Source of the DNA: Crotophaga sulcirostris
Lineage: Eukaryota > Chordata > Aves > Cuculiformes > Crotophagidae
Assembly (NCBI GenBank): GCA_013397455.1
Contig: VYZB01000118.1
Span: forward strand, 1,376,959 to 1,440,958
Length of the DNA: 64,000 bases
Reading direction: 5' to 3'
A model generated the notes under the pieces. The model ran no database searches. It saw nothing but the letters and a program-made list of their open reading frames with translations, and was not told the origin of the DNA. Position numbers and translations under genes: made by a program. Every line of letters starts with the position of its first letter. Position 1 is the stretch's first letter. Positions 13,798 to 26,324 of the stretch are shown here, piece after piece.

Positions 13798-15633
13798 GCT
13801 TACCATTTGTTAGTTTGCATTTGGGAAGACATGTTATTTCATGTATGAAAATTTGAGTAATTGCACTTGGGCTTCTTGAAGACAATGAGAGACCAGCAAA
13901 TTTGGAAGCAAGATGATTACACTGAATTAGAAGTAAAATCTAGATCAGATATATAAACAAAATTTATCTGCATAACCCCGTTACATATAAATACACCCAC
14001 ACATATACGTATCTACACAGTATATATAAACTGTATTTTTCTTCTTTAAACTCAGTTTAAAGCAGCAGTAAAACAACCAGAGACTTAAGGAAAACTTTGT
14101 GGTTGACACTAGTTATTAATACATAGGTGATATTTCTTGCTTTATTCACAACATTTAAAACCAAATTCCTGTTCATTCTTATGTCACTCAGAAAAAGCAT
14201 CTCTATAAATGATAAAACAGCAGCTACTGCAGACACAACTACTTTGCTACTCTTCACACTGAAAAAAAAAATAACAGAAACACCCTGAAAATGGGGAAAC
14301 AGTTAAATCTAAATTAAGCATATTTATTTTTTTCCAAGGCAATCCTTTAAAGTTGTACAAAATCCCTTCCAAGAAACATCCCAATTTTGCATTGCAAAGC
14401 ATTACAAAGCAAAGCACAAATTCCCAAATAGCAAATACCTATTTTTTAATTTTCCTACTCACAAACTTTTTGCCACAAACAACGGTATGCAGAAGACAGC
14501 ACAATAAGAAATGTATGCAGTAAGGAAGATACTTCAAAGTTTGATTCAACTTTACAAATTGAGAGTTATATATGCCTAAAACCAGACAGGCAGAGACAGA
14601 AGTGGGTTAAACAATCCATCTTGTTGATAACATTTTGATTGACTTGCTATATATGAACACCGACTGGAAACAAGTTACACTTGGTGAAAAGCTATGCAAT
14701 ACTGAGTACAGTCAGAACGATTAAAGAGACACAGGTTTTGCCACATCACAGAATGGGATACGGACTTACTGCCAACTAATCTTACTGCTTATGCAATCCC
14801 AATGTCCACTGGACTCCTAACTTCATTCTGTATCTTTTTGCAGCAATTCCTACAATTGAAAAAAATAAGATCCACAAATATTTAATTGTAAGCTTTATTT
14901 TTTATCTAATTAAGGAAGATTTATCTTTAAATCATGAGATTCTTCTGTCTAGCAAAACAACAATCAATCAAGATCAACAATACAAACATCATTTTTTCTG
15001 CATTTGCTAGAATGGCAGTCACAGGAGAGTATCAGAAAGGTAATGCCATCTTCTGATTTTAGAATAACACAGAAACAGAGAGACAAGCTTGTCTCTTCCA
15101 TGGGTGAAAGCGCATGACATTATGTATAAAATATATATAAAATTTGTCAGTAGAACAATTTATTCAAATATTTCAGCTCAGGTTAGCTGTGTATGCATTT
15201 CCAAGGGAGCTGGTGGCAGTAACCACTGCTTCCCCTTCCTTATAACCAGTTAAAGGCATCTCGGCTTGAAAGGCAAAATTCAGCCTCAGTAGCAAAAGTA
15301 GAGGTCATGGTATGTGAATAACTTAGGGTATCTGAGCTGCTGGCATGTTTACAGATGGGGACATGTACATGGTGGGGGAGCAATGAGGTTTGAAGGACTC
15401 CAGATGGGTTAAGGTTCTCCAGAGTGCCAGGCAGTCTACACGTTCTCAAGGCAATATTACCCTACAATCAGGAAAAAAAGGCTTTGTTGAGTCTATCTTT
15501 GCATTTTTAAATGGCAGTGACTGAAGAGTGTTATTTTTTTTTTTGGTTGTGTACAATTTGTTAATAATACTTTCCTGTAATTTAGAGAAGTATCAAAAAG
15601 GTTTAGATACATTTTCTATTGCTTACAAAACCA

Positions 15634-16620
15634 TAAAATCACAGAACAGTTGCAATTGGAAGGAAGAAACTCCTGGAGGTTCCATCCCCCTGCTCAAAAT
15701 GGGCCACCTAGAGTAGACTGCCCAGGACCATGCCCGGACAGCTTTTGAACGTCTCCAAGGATGGAGATGCCACAACATTTCTGGGCACCCTGTGCCATTG
15801 TTCAATCACTCTCACAGTAAAAAAAGTGTTTCCTGGTGTTCAGAAGCAATCTGCTGTGTTTCAGTTTGTGCTCACTGTCTCTGGTCCTGTCACTGGGCAC
15901 TACTGAAAAGAAATGCCTCGCTACTTCCTCTTCGAATCCTTCCTTCAAATATTTACATGAATTAATAAGATCTCTCCTCAGCCTTCACCTCTCCAGGTTA
16001 AACAAGTTCCAGATGTCTCAGCCTTTCCTCATAGAGGACAGGCTCCAGATGCTTCATCATCTTTGTGACAAGAACTGGATCCAGCTCTCCAGATGGGGCC
16101 TTGCTGGTGCTGAGGGGAAGGATCACATCCTTCAATCTGCCAGCAGCACTCCTGCTAATGCAGCCCAGGATACTACTGGCCTTATTTGTGACAAGGGAAC
16201 TTTGCTGGCTCATATTCAGCTTGGTGTCCCCTAGGACCACCAGCTTCTTTTCTGCTGGGCTGCTTTTCAGCTGGGTAGCCTCAGCGTGCATTGGTGCCTA
16301 AGACTGTTCCTCTCTAAGAGGTGCAGGACTTTGCACTTCTCATTGCTGAACTTTAGAAGGTTCCTGTCAGGCCATTTCTCCAGCCTTTCAAGGTCCCTCT
16401 GGATGGCAGCATGACCCTCTGGCATATCAGCCACTTTTCCCAGCTTGGAGTCTTAAACAAGCGTACTGAGAGGGCACTCTGCCTTGTCACCCAGATCATT
16501 AATGAAAATGCTAAACAGGAATGGACTCCAGTATTGACCCTTGGGATACACTGCTAGTTACTGGCCTCCAATTATTTACCACAAGTTGTAATCAGGATAG
16601 TAATTTCAAGATCCTTTTTT
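15634..16620 (-). mobile_element. CR1 LINE, 5'-truncated, RT region to 3' terminus
   Basis: Reading the minus strand from 16560 downward: a PQGSILE-like start, an FINDLGDKAEC-like segment, then KKLVVLGDTKLNMSQQ (16255-16210), a conserved CR1 block. YEERLRHLE follows (about 16035-16010), then a C-terminal region and the 3' end TTCCAATTGCAACTGTTCTGTGAT at 15634-15657, with the CR1-type octamer. Internal stops and frameshifts break the ORF. Divergence looks intermediate between the 9565 copy and the 23873 copy. The upstream boundary is uncertain by some tens of bases. Confidence 0.88.
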
Positions 16621-18269
16621 TGCATTATCTGTGCAGTTGCACCACAGCTTGCCATACATGGCATTTTGTGCCAACAGTGTTAGTTCCATATTAAATGAAA
16701 ACATGAAGAAAAATAATTTCTCTATACTACAGTAGAATAAGGCACATCTTATGGATACCTTTTCTATCCAAGAGCAACTTAATCCCAGTCAGTGTCTCCA
16801 TGAAAGGAACTTAAAAGAATTTGCCTCACCATGGTACCCACATCAGAAAACCCAAACAAATTGGGATGAAAAATTCATCCCTCCTCCTTGTATCCATTGG
16901 AGCAAAGCAACTCTTTAGTAGCCTGAGGGGTCAACAGACTGCATATTAAATTTTTCATTAGGCTTTGTTTTTTTAACCTTCTTCATTCTCTCTCTGCTCT
17001 TCTTTTTTTCTCCAAAATCCTGTTTTCCTTTGTATCCAGTGTTTATCATTTAGCAACCAAATGCTTGATTTCATCCCGCTTCTGACCCTCTCTCGTTGCA
17101 CACCCATAGTTCCCCAGTCTCCTAGTTCTGCATATATTAAACATTACTGGCTTCAGATTACATTCAAACTTTTGGAATGTGATTTGGGTCATCCTGTGAT
17201 GAAGCAAAAAAGACCAATCTGTAATGAGATGGATACGTACATTGAAAATGTCAAAGCTAAAAGCATAGCACTACGTAATGCATTTAGTATTAAGCAGTAT
17301 TTTATAGGTTGCTCAGAATTTAAAGTTAAATGTCTTCTCATCTCTTTTTCTCAGCCCTACATTGCATTAGCATCAACAGGTTTTGACAGCATTTTTCTCA
17401 CATTCTGTACGTGGATGTGTATTTGTAGAAAGGCAGGATGCCAAAATTCACTATTTACAGTCACTGAATATCACAGAATTCTACCTTAAAATCAGAAAAG
17501 AAGATAAAACTTGTACAAATGTGCCAAGTGTCTAACACAGAAGCTCACTACAGTCATCAGTACCTTCATCATCAGTGGCATACTATAGATTTTGAGAAGG
17601 TGGGGTAAAGGGAGATGTTATGCCATTGCTGACAGAAGTCTCATAGCAGTTTCTTGCCATGTCTCAATAAGTCCTATGATTTCTGTAAGCTGCTACTAGA
17701 GCTGAGGCAGCAACTACAGCATGAAGGAAGTTTATATTCCAGAAAAGCAGTAATTTACTGGTCACCCCAAAGCATACAATATGCCCTGTCAGGGCTCTCC
17801 CACTCTGTTCACAGATTGCTGAGTGCCCACCATAACTATTTAAAAACTTGGCTAACGCCTTGTACCAGCAGCTTCTTAGCACAGCCTGCAAATCTGTCAG
17901 TGTTACACAAACAATTACATAATGGCTCAAACAGGGAGAAAGAGGGATGTTTCAACCAGCACAGGCATCACAGACAGTGACAGAACTTCTTTCAAGCTGT
18001 TTCTTAGCCAAAATGGCATGGATGAACCAGAGAACAAGGTGCTGTGTTCACTCAATAACCAGCACCACTCATCAGGATGGATGCAGGCAAGGACAGTGAG
18101 ACTCTTCTCTGAAGTGCTAGTTCGCAGCATCACAGCTTGGAAGTCAGAGACGGGCTCAAAACACTGGGTAAAATTTTGAACCAGCTAATACAAAAGAAAA
18201 ATATGAAAACCTATTAGATACAAACTGTGAATTTAGGATAAGTCCTTTGCTCCAGCTGTAGGATGGAAT

Positions 18270-18339
18270 TGATAGACAGTGTAGAACTGATAGACAATAT
18301 GTAGAACAACTGATACACAATTGAAGCACAATGTAGAAG
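18270..18339. repeat. Imperfect tandem repeat, three units of 18-29 bp
   Basis: Three units begin TGATAGACA/TGATACACA and contain TGTAGAA: 18270-18287, 18288-18310 and 18311-18339. The units differ by small insertions. Confidence 0.65.
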
Positions 18340-19280
18340 TGTTGCCGGTATTTTACCTAATTTCCCTCAGTGGGTAAAGTAATCAGTGGTTTTCCTTCCT
18401 AGATACTCACATTTATACATTTTTTAGGATATTTTAGTCACTCTGAAGTTTCCACTTTTCTTTCAGATTTAAACTATGCATTTGAGTATTCAATGTAATT
18501 AAGTCCAAAATTAGTAAAAAAGGGTGGCAGTCAGTTTTCTAGAAGCACATGCTACAAGAAGTACAGGCTATAGGGAAGGAAAGAGCAATGTAAAGGAAAG
18601 AATAATGGAAAAACAGGGCATAGTAAACTCATTTCATTCTGGCATTCAGGAACTTCTCTTTCTTAAAACATTCTCATGAAAATAGCTGTTTGAGATCCAA
18701 TACGCAAACACATAGTCCACTACAGAATTATGTTTTATTTTTCGCTAAGAATTCACTTAGACTATATATTAAATTATTTGACCTTGGATATTTAATTCTG
18801 ATGTGACAGACTGTAAACTTACTACTATTGCTTAAGGGTTAGACAAGTTTAAAACATTATGGCAACATTAGCAAAAGGTATTTAGATATAAGATCTGTGT
18901 GTTATTGCTGTTACTCGTTAATTTTACGGCATACACTATTTCCCACAGTACCACTTGTTATCAGAGTAATCTATTACCAAACTCCTGGTCAAGTTTGCCG
19001 TAAGAAAATAAATTAATTCCAGCAAATCCTGAGGTCTGGGATTTTACAAGGGCTGGATGCAAATTGGTATGTTAAGAGTTCTATGGCTCTATCCTGTATC
19101 ACTAGTACTCAAGACATTTCTCTTTCACTACATTATTTCAGTCCTATAATGAGCAATAAGATGAATGTAAGGATGACAACTAAGATGGTACACTTAATAA
19201 AAATAATTCCGCAAGCCTTTTGACACAGGGCACAAAACTCTGCCCTTAAAGAGACCTTGGCTTGATTCCTAGCACTAACA

Positions 19281-19304
19281 GGGAAGGGTTGCGGGGGGGA
19301 CGGG
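19281..19304 (+). other. Canonical G-quadruplex motif
   Basis: GGG 19281-19283, GGG 19286-19288, a run of seven G at 19293-19299, and GGG 19302-19304, with loops of 2, 4 and 2. It satisfies the usual G3+N1-7 rule and stands alone in AT-rich intronic DNA. It lies on the template strand of the inferred THSD7A transcript. Confidence 0.7.
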
Positions 19305-22300
19305 AACCCAACACATAACAAAGGGGTTATGCACATTTGCCATTCAACATTAAGCTGCTGGCTAGGAGAATAATGAAGCTCTACAGAGTGGAAAGAAGCA
19401 CCAGCACCACAGGACCTTGAGGGTGAACACTGCAGAGTACACCTTCAGAACTATGACAAGAGGGACAAAGAAAAGCTAGAGGTAACAAAAGCAAGGTCAA
19501 GAACCAGCGCAGCACAAGCCTCTATCAGAGAGCAGATAATGCCAACCCTAAAAGAATATGACCTTATAATCATAAGATCTTAGGACTAGAAGATGAAGCC
19601 TCCTAAATGACACATTTGTATATTCCAGATCAGTTAATGAAAACAGACACACAGCAACTGGAGAAATACAGTATGAAATAAAAACATTCTAATTTAGTTG
19701 CTGTTGGTGTTACCCTAGAGGTTGTTAATACCAGTGCAAGACTGTGGCAAATTAGTGAGAAACAGGGAAGAAAAAATCCCAAGAGTGCTGGAATTATACA
19801 TTGGAACTAAAATAAAATTCAAAATTCGAGATATTTATATAACTGAGTAGTAAAACGATAATGGGCTAACATTGGAAGATACCTTTGTTTCTTTCTCCTT
19901 TTTTTTTTTTTTTAACACAGAAACATGTTTTTGGAACTAAACCTGAGAAACCAGTACACTCATTGCAACATTTGGCTTCAACTTACTAACAGAAATCAAA
20001 AAGCACCAAAGCAATCATTTTTTTCATTATTTTTAATATGACAGTTTAAGTCTTATAAAAAATATTGCTTATGAATGCAAACTGGAAACCCAAAATATAT
20101 CACAGAACACTGGCAGATGCAGAAGAAAGGACAAAGAAAGATTCTTTCTGAAGAACTTATTTATAACAAAGAAAAAATTCATAGGAAACTGAACAGGTAA
20201 CAGCATAGTTTTCTGTTTAAACGCCATCGTATGTTGGTTCATCATCTACGATGTTTAACTCATTATAAACCAACCTCAAAAGTTTGCGGATTCATGGTTA
20301 ATTTAGAGAGGTCTTATGGTTTTTGAAAGGATGTTCTATTGTACCTTTTAACAAACTATGAAAAAATAGTTTGAAGATGCCACATTGCTCTGTTATTGAT
20401 AATTACAAAAGAAACCTTTATTGACACTCGCCTGGAAGACAGTACCAATTAATTTGTCAAGTTTACTTATTTTTTAAGAGAATGATAAAAAATTAACTAA
20501 AAGAAATCTGAATTGTGTGTAATTCTATACAAAGTGCTAGAGAGATAAAACAAAATACAGAAATATTATTACTGTAAATTCTTCTAAAGTGAGTAAAAAT
20601 AAAAATTCTCTCTTTTCAACCCAAAACAGGGATGTTGCACTGATATACAGGCATTAGGGTGTCTCAGCTGGGAGCAGCAAGATAAAAAAGCTTGAAAGGG
20701 ACATCAACTTTAAAGTTAGTAGTCTACTGTAATAAACAGAAGATAAGAACTTGTCTTCCTAGGAAACATATTTCCATAAACACTTTCATGTTATTATTTT
20801 AAAGATGAAAAATACTGCTTTATTTTTAAATATAGGTAGAATCAAAGTAAAAAAAATTAAATTAGTATATTTTGAACAGGGAAGTATTTCCTTGCGTTGC
20901 CTACTTACACCTACCACATGCTTTTGCTTTCCACAAAACTACTACCAACAGTATTTCTAGGATGCAGCTCGGCTCATGATTTCTTTACCCGCAGGAAAGG
21001 GAACCGTATCTTTAACGCGGACACCCAGCTGTTCTCCTATGAGTACAACTGTAATGTTCAGAAAGAAAACAACCTTAATGAAACTACACAGCATGTATAA
21101 ACGTGGTTTTGCTTTCGAGCTGAACTCTGAGAAACCTACTGGGAGGAGTATCTCTTCCTAGATGAAGCAATACTAGAGCTCTCCTTTACAAAGTGGGAAA
21201 GCTCTTGGTCCACTGTCTAAGATATCAACTGTCCCCACTCATTTTCCTTCTGTCCTTTTACTCTTATATGAACTGTGCATAAACAGACATTTAAAAGACA
21301 GATCAGCAGGATTCTCAGTCTTTTTAACTTTCTTCATAAAACACACTTCATCATTCAAGATGCCCTGTAGAGGTTAAGAACATAGAGGTATATACATGCG
21401 TAATATAGTAGACGATTTCTGTTTGAATTAAGTATAAAAAAAAACTTTTAAGAAAATTCTGATACATCAGTTTACTTGAGTGCAATTCCTAGCATTTTAA
21501 CTGTTAACTACTATCTCCTGTGATAAGATCGTTAATAGCAAAATATTTTGAAAGAAAACATCCCAATCCACACGTCTCCTATGGTGATGATTCATTATGC
21601 AAGCTGTTGCCTTATGTCTGAACATTATTGGCCGTCAACAACATTACTCCATGTCAGCAAAAACTTTAAGAAAAGCTACCGCTAATATTCAGCATATAGT
21701 TTTATCAGTGACAGAGGAGCAATTCTACATCACCAGCTTTTTGTGGTGCCACTGACTCTGGCCCTGCACCCTCCAGGTCTAAGCAATCACAGTATTTATG
21801 ACTGGTTTGGTCTCTGACCCAGATACGCTACTGATTATTGAAGCTTTCATTTGGCAGAAGTAATTCTGACCTACTGTGCTAAAAATTTTGCTGATGGGAA
21901 CTAATTAACGACCAGACAGTCTACAGACTCTCTTTAACCTAGCTGTTAACAAGCTCATAATGAAGCTTCAATCAAGTCATACTGTGTACTCGGTAAATAA
22001 ATACACACACGTATACACACTGTAATGATAACTACAGTCATATGTAATGAGTAAAGGTAAAAGTAAAACATGCTAAAACACAGGCTAAAGTGTCCTATGT
22101 TTATGTATGTCTCATCTTTGACCAAGATAGGGACAACACATAGATGTGGCTATATTTCTGCCTCCAAGGTATTTCACAAATGTCTATTTAGGACAATCCA
22201 AAGAGACTCAAATCTCTCAACTACCCAGGTATAGCCATTCTCTGCAATAGTGCATCAATGCTATGAGAAACACACGATGAACTTTATCCAAGTCAAAAAA

Positions 22301-23577
22301 AAAAAAAGCTTATTAGATTACACTAATTATTTGAAGTAATTCAACAGCCCCAGGTACTGTTCAAACAGACTAACTTCTAAAGGATCCAGCCAGTTGATTT
22401 GGGAGCCTATAATGAAGAGTTGTGGATGCTTTTGTGTTAGGACAGATTGAGTCTTTTATATAACTCTGAAACAATGTTTGCATCCATTTAAATGTTAGTG
22501 TAACCGTAATAAACTACCAGAAGTCATACAACCATTGTTAGGACTTAGAACAGTAGTAAATCTAAAAAAGATCTCCAATTGTGTCAGACTGAAATTTAAA
22601 AAGAAAAAGGTGGTAGGGAAAAAGTACCATATGTGGTAAAAAAAACCAGGCATTCTATACAATATTCTAAGTAAATATTAAGTTCCTGTGCATTCTGTAT
22701 GTGCACATCATAAGTAACGCACCAATGCAATTAGGTCAACAGTGAAAGCACTAGGAAAAAAAATCACTCTTAATCTCCTGCGAAAACACTTCAGGATTCA
22801 GAATAATCAAACAGAAAATAATCTTCATTGATTAAATCAATATATGTTGAAAAAAAGTGTGCAGATTGATTACTCTTCATTTATCTTTGACAGGTTTGTG
22901 ATTCAGCATAGGAGTGGTAGTTAACGCCCTTTGAATCCAGCAAGGTGTACAACAGCAGAAGCGCTTGGGAAAATAGGTTGTATAAATTAATCTAAATATC
23001 ACATTTTAACTGATCAATATCTACCAGTTTTCCCTGAAGATGAGCATTTGTCTCTCATTCTGTGAAATATTAACCCAGGTATACTAAAGGTTCCACACAA
23101 TTTTATGATACAACTACATAATTGTATGTCTTCTGTGAAAGGTGAAGCAAGACTAAAACTTGTGTTCTGTCTAGCACTTGGAAACTAACAGTCTTCAACA
23201 CCACTGATTGGCTAGACTCACCAATACTGGAGTCACATACTTGGTTACATCATGTATTTTTACGTCTGAAAAAGAGCACTAGATTTAAACAATCTTAAAT
23301 CAGGCTCTTTGACCTTTTCTGATTACTAGTGCTCACTCAACCTTTTCAAGATGAATGGTAGATATCTTTGTCCAAGACAGTTTATTCAGCAATCACAATA
23401 TTTCCTGTAAGTTAGATAAATTGAGCAGTCACTTAACAGGGAGAAAGGCCAACATCAACCGCAGCAAAGGTCACTCAGTTCAGTTATCATGTACTGTATT
23501 AAATTGTCATCAGATCTGAACAGCAATTTCATCAATAACCCATTCAACTAGAATGACTATGAATGTTAGAAACAGTT

Positions 23578-23597
23578 CACCCACCCTGTGGTGGGTG
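23578..23597. other. Perfect 8-bp stem hairpin
   Basis: CACCCACC (23578-23585), loop CTGT, GGTGGGTG (23590-23597). It is GC-rich in an AT-rich context. There is no T run after it and no gene end, so it is not a terminator. Confidence 0.75.
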
Positions 23598-23872
23598 CAG
23601 AGCAGTCAGGGAATTCACACAGCCTTGTAAGGCAGCAACAGCAATGGCCACTGCATAAATACCTGAAGGGAACAAAGGTTCTCATTCACGAGTTTGGGGG
23701 GGAAAGGAAATGGAAGAGAAAGACACTGCTAAGCTGATGCTATAACAGTATAGTCTTTTCCACAGTACTATAAATACCATCCTATATGCTACAACTTAAG
23801 AGTACAAACTGTTTCCTTGAACCCTGGACTTGAATCTATGCACAATTTTGGGTGCTGTTTCACACACAGTTT

Positions 23873-25060
23873 CACAGTATCATAAGGTTGGAAAGGACCT
23901 CTGAGATCATCAAGTCCAACCTATAATCCAACACTAACACCAACCCATCATCTAAACCATGGCACTGAGTGCCTCATCCAGTCTTCCCTTAAACACATCC
24001 AGGTCAGCGACTCCACCACCTCCCTGGGCAGCGCAATGGCCAATCATCCTTTCAGTGAAGAACTTTTTCCTAACATCAAGTCTAAACTTTCCCTGACGAA
24101 GCTTGAGTCTATGCCCTCTAGTTCTGCCACTGGTCACCTGTGAGAAGAGACCAACCCTTGCCTGACTACAACTTCCTTTTAGGTAGTTGTAGAGAGCAAT
24201 AAGGTTGCCCCTGAGCCTCCTCTTCTCCAGATTAAACAGACCCAGCTCCCTCAGTCGCTCCTCGTAGGGCTTGTGCTCCAGCCCCTTCACCATCTTTGTT
24301 GCCCTCCTCTGGACACCCTCCAGTATCCNNNNNNNNNNNNNNNNNNNNNNNNNNNNNNNNNNNNNNNNNNNNNNNNNNNNNNNNNNNNNNNNNNNNNNNN
24401 NNNNNNNNNNNNNNNNNNNNNNNNNNNNNNNNNNNNNNNNNNNNNNNNNNNNNNNNNNNNNNNNNNNNNNNNNNNNNNNNNNNNNNNNNNNNNNNNNNNN
24501 NNNNNNNNNNNNNNNNNNNNNNNNNNNNNNNNNNNNNNNNNNNNNNNNNNNNNNNNNNNNNNNNNNNNNNNNNNNNNNNNNNNNNNNNNNNNNNNNNNNN
24601 NNNNNNNNNNNNNNNNNNNNNNNNNNNNNNNNNNNNNNNNNNNNNNNNNNNNNNNNNNNNNNNNNNNNNNNNNNNNNNNNNNNNNNNNNNNNNNNNNNNN
24701 NNNNNNNNNNNNNNNNNNNNNNNNNNNNNNNNNNNNNNNNNNNNNNNNNNNNNNNNNNNNNNNNNNNNNNNNNNNNNNNNNNNNNNNNNNNNNNNNNNNN
24801 NNNNNNNNNNNNNNNNNNNNNNNNNNNNNNNNNNNNNNNNNNNNNNNNNNNNNNNNNNNNNNNNNNNNNNNNNNNNNNNNNNNNNNNNNNNNNNNNNNNN
24901 NNNNNNNNNNNNNNNNNNNNNNNNNNNNNNNNNNNNNNNNNNNNNNNNNNNNNNNNNNNNNNNNNNNNNNNNNNNNNNNNNNNNNNNNACCACATCCACA
25001 GCCTTCCTCTCATCTACCAGGCGAGTCACACGGTCATAAAAGGAGATCAGGTTGGTCACT
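23873..25060 (-). mobile_element. CR1 LINE, 5'-truncated in the RT domain, interrupted by an assembly gap
   Basis: On the minus strand, 25060-24989 reads TNLISFYDRVTRLVDERKAVDV, the conserved CR1 stretch just before the YLDFSKAFD motif. After the gap, 24328-23952 reads [32 protein letters not shown] and further C-terminal blocks down to [13 protein letters not shown]. The 3' untranslated end follows to an ATACTGTGA octamer at 23873-23881. The reading frame is intact over the sequenced C-terminal part, so the copy is fairly young. A small deletion replaces the usual WNRLPREV-type segment with CAAQGGGGV. The missing piece holds the RT catalytic core. Confidence 0.93.
24329..24988. other. Assembly gap (660 N)
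   Basis: A run of N lies wholly inside the CR1 copy described above. The two flanks are CR1 coding segments that in a complete element are separated by roughly 650-720 nt, so the gap size is close to what intact CR1 sequence would need. With exactly 660 bases the two flanking frames do not join (a length of 2 modulo 3 is needed). Any open frame computed across the N run is meaningless. Confidence 0.98.
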
Positions 25061-25081
25061 CTGGGAATACTTTGCTTTTCC

Positions 25082-25107
25082 CAGTGCTCCAAAGTCACTG
25101 CTCAGTT
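25082..25107. repeat. 26-bp direct repeat, left copy
   Basis: The 26 bases starting CAGTGCTCCAAAG and ending CTGCTCAGTT recur exactly at 25302-25327, 220 bp downstream. The left copy sits about 20 bp outside the 5' truncation point of the CR1 copy. The 194 bp between the copies show no recognisable element. Confidence 0.95.
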
Positions 25108-25301
25108 CTGCTGACTCTGCTTTCACAACCAGCAAGATGCAATAGAAGAAATATCTACTGGAAACTTTAAATAAATAAATATGATTATTATCCAACCTCT
25201 GATACAGAAAACAGTTTCATAATTATTTTATTCCAGTTACTATCAAACTCCTAAATGTTAAGAAAAGCCTTTTAGCTTTTGTCATAACCAAGTGCTCTCC
25301 T

Positions 25302-25327
25302 CAGTGCTCCAAAGTCACTGCTCAGTT
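25302..25327. repeat. 26-bp direct repeat, right copy
   Basis: Exact second copy of 25082-25107. Flanking bases differ on both sides (ccag versus ctcag on the left, ctgctg versus aaataa on the right), so the identity is confined to the 26 bp. Confidence 0.95.
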
Positions 25328-26324
25328 AAATAAAAGTTTACCATTGCAAAAAACATTATTTAGTTATTTTAATTAAATCAAAATAGTCAGTAACTCTAAA
25401 AATTTCCATAAAAGTGAAGAGTTCAAACATGAAATGTTTCTGCAATTTAGTCATTTATATTGCAAACAAAAATGCTACATGTAAAATGACTACACAAAGA
25501 GACTCATTTATAATTTTTTAAAATAAATACAATTAATTACTTCTACACACGCAACTATGCAAAATAAAGGCGAGGTCTACGCATTACAAAAAAAGTCCCA
25601 CCCTGTAGTGCTTGTATTTTGCATATAAAATTTCAAACAGCTAACTAAAGTTACAATTACTTTTAAACAAAAACCATAGTTAGATTTCTTTGATATTTTC
25701 GAATAAATCATAATCTACTTTTCAGACAGTTCACTCTGAAAACAAATATGAAAGTGAATGCCTGAGCATTTAAGAGATGAAATCTATATTCTCTGCTCAG
25801 GAATCTGCAGAGTAACAACTGGTGTTTCCAATCAGCAAAGACAAGCAATACCCTATGGCGTATTTTTCTAACACAGTTCAAAACACTGAATATCCAGAAT
25901 ACCATACTTAAGGGGAAGAAAAAGGGAATGGAAATCCAACCATTTCTAATAATTAGTCCACTCCATCACCAATAATTAGTCTACTTTGCTCTAAATTATT
26001 TGGCTTTTTTCCTAACATGATGTCTCATCTATGATATTAAGGTCTAACTATTGCATTTGATAGTCACATTTAAGCAGAGTGAAATGTTTTACTATAAAAA
26101 AATCCTTGCTTAGGGAAGGTTGCCCAAAATAACAGAAACTCTGTTTTATAGTTAAGATTATTTTTAGAATCACATAATTACTTTTTTTTTCATTATATAA
26201 ACCAGTGTTATTTCTAAACACCAGGAATGAGTCAAGAGTGCCATTTAACGCTACATTTCCAAGCAGGGATAGCCACCCATCATTCTCCTCTGGGAAACAA
26301 CAGCAGAGGCTTTGGAGAAAGATG

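Larger units (their letters stand above)
10261..15633. other. Intronic DNA, no gene seen
   Basis: AT-rich DNA with the A/C tracts, the AT-rich tract and small tandem duplications listed separately. No exon, RNA gene or additional transposon family is recognisable. Confidence 0.6.
16621..23872. other. Intronic DNA, no gene seen
   Basis: It contains the tandem repeat at 18270, the G-quadruplex at 19281 and the hairpin at 23578. The interval 17640-18180 has balanced base composition and overlapping short open frames on both strands, possibly an old unidentified repeat or a conserved element. A 142-codon frame at 17061-17489 has no recognisable features. Confidence 0.55.

Noticed and set aside
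15836..16301. Open frames of 78-132 codons on both strands
   Set aside because: They lie within the antisense CR1 copy. Only the minus-strand CR1 reading is meaningful, and it is broken.
17061..17489. Plus-strand open frame of 142 codons
   Set aside because: No recognisable domain, no splice-site framing that convinced me, and a length reachable by chance in 64 kb on six frames.
19560..19615. Possible old LINE terminus (AATCATAAGATCTTAGGACT)
   Set aside because: It resembles the start of an antisense CR1-like tail, but the following sequence does not continue the match.
23952..25170. Five long open frames (247-353 codons) on both strands around 24000-25170
   Set aside because: They run through the 660-base N gap. 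Only the minus-strand ends are real CR1 coding sequence, and the plus-strand frames are artefacts.
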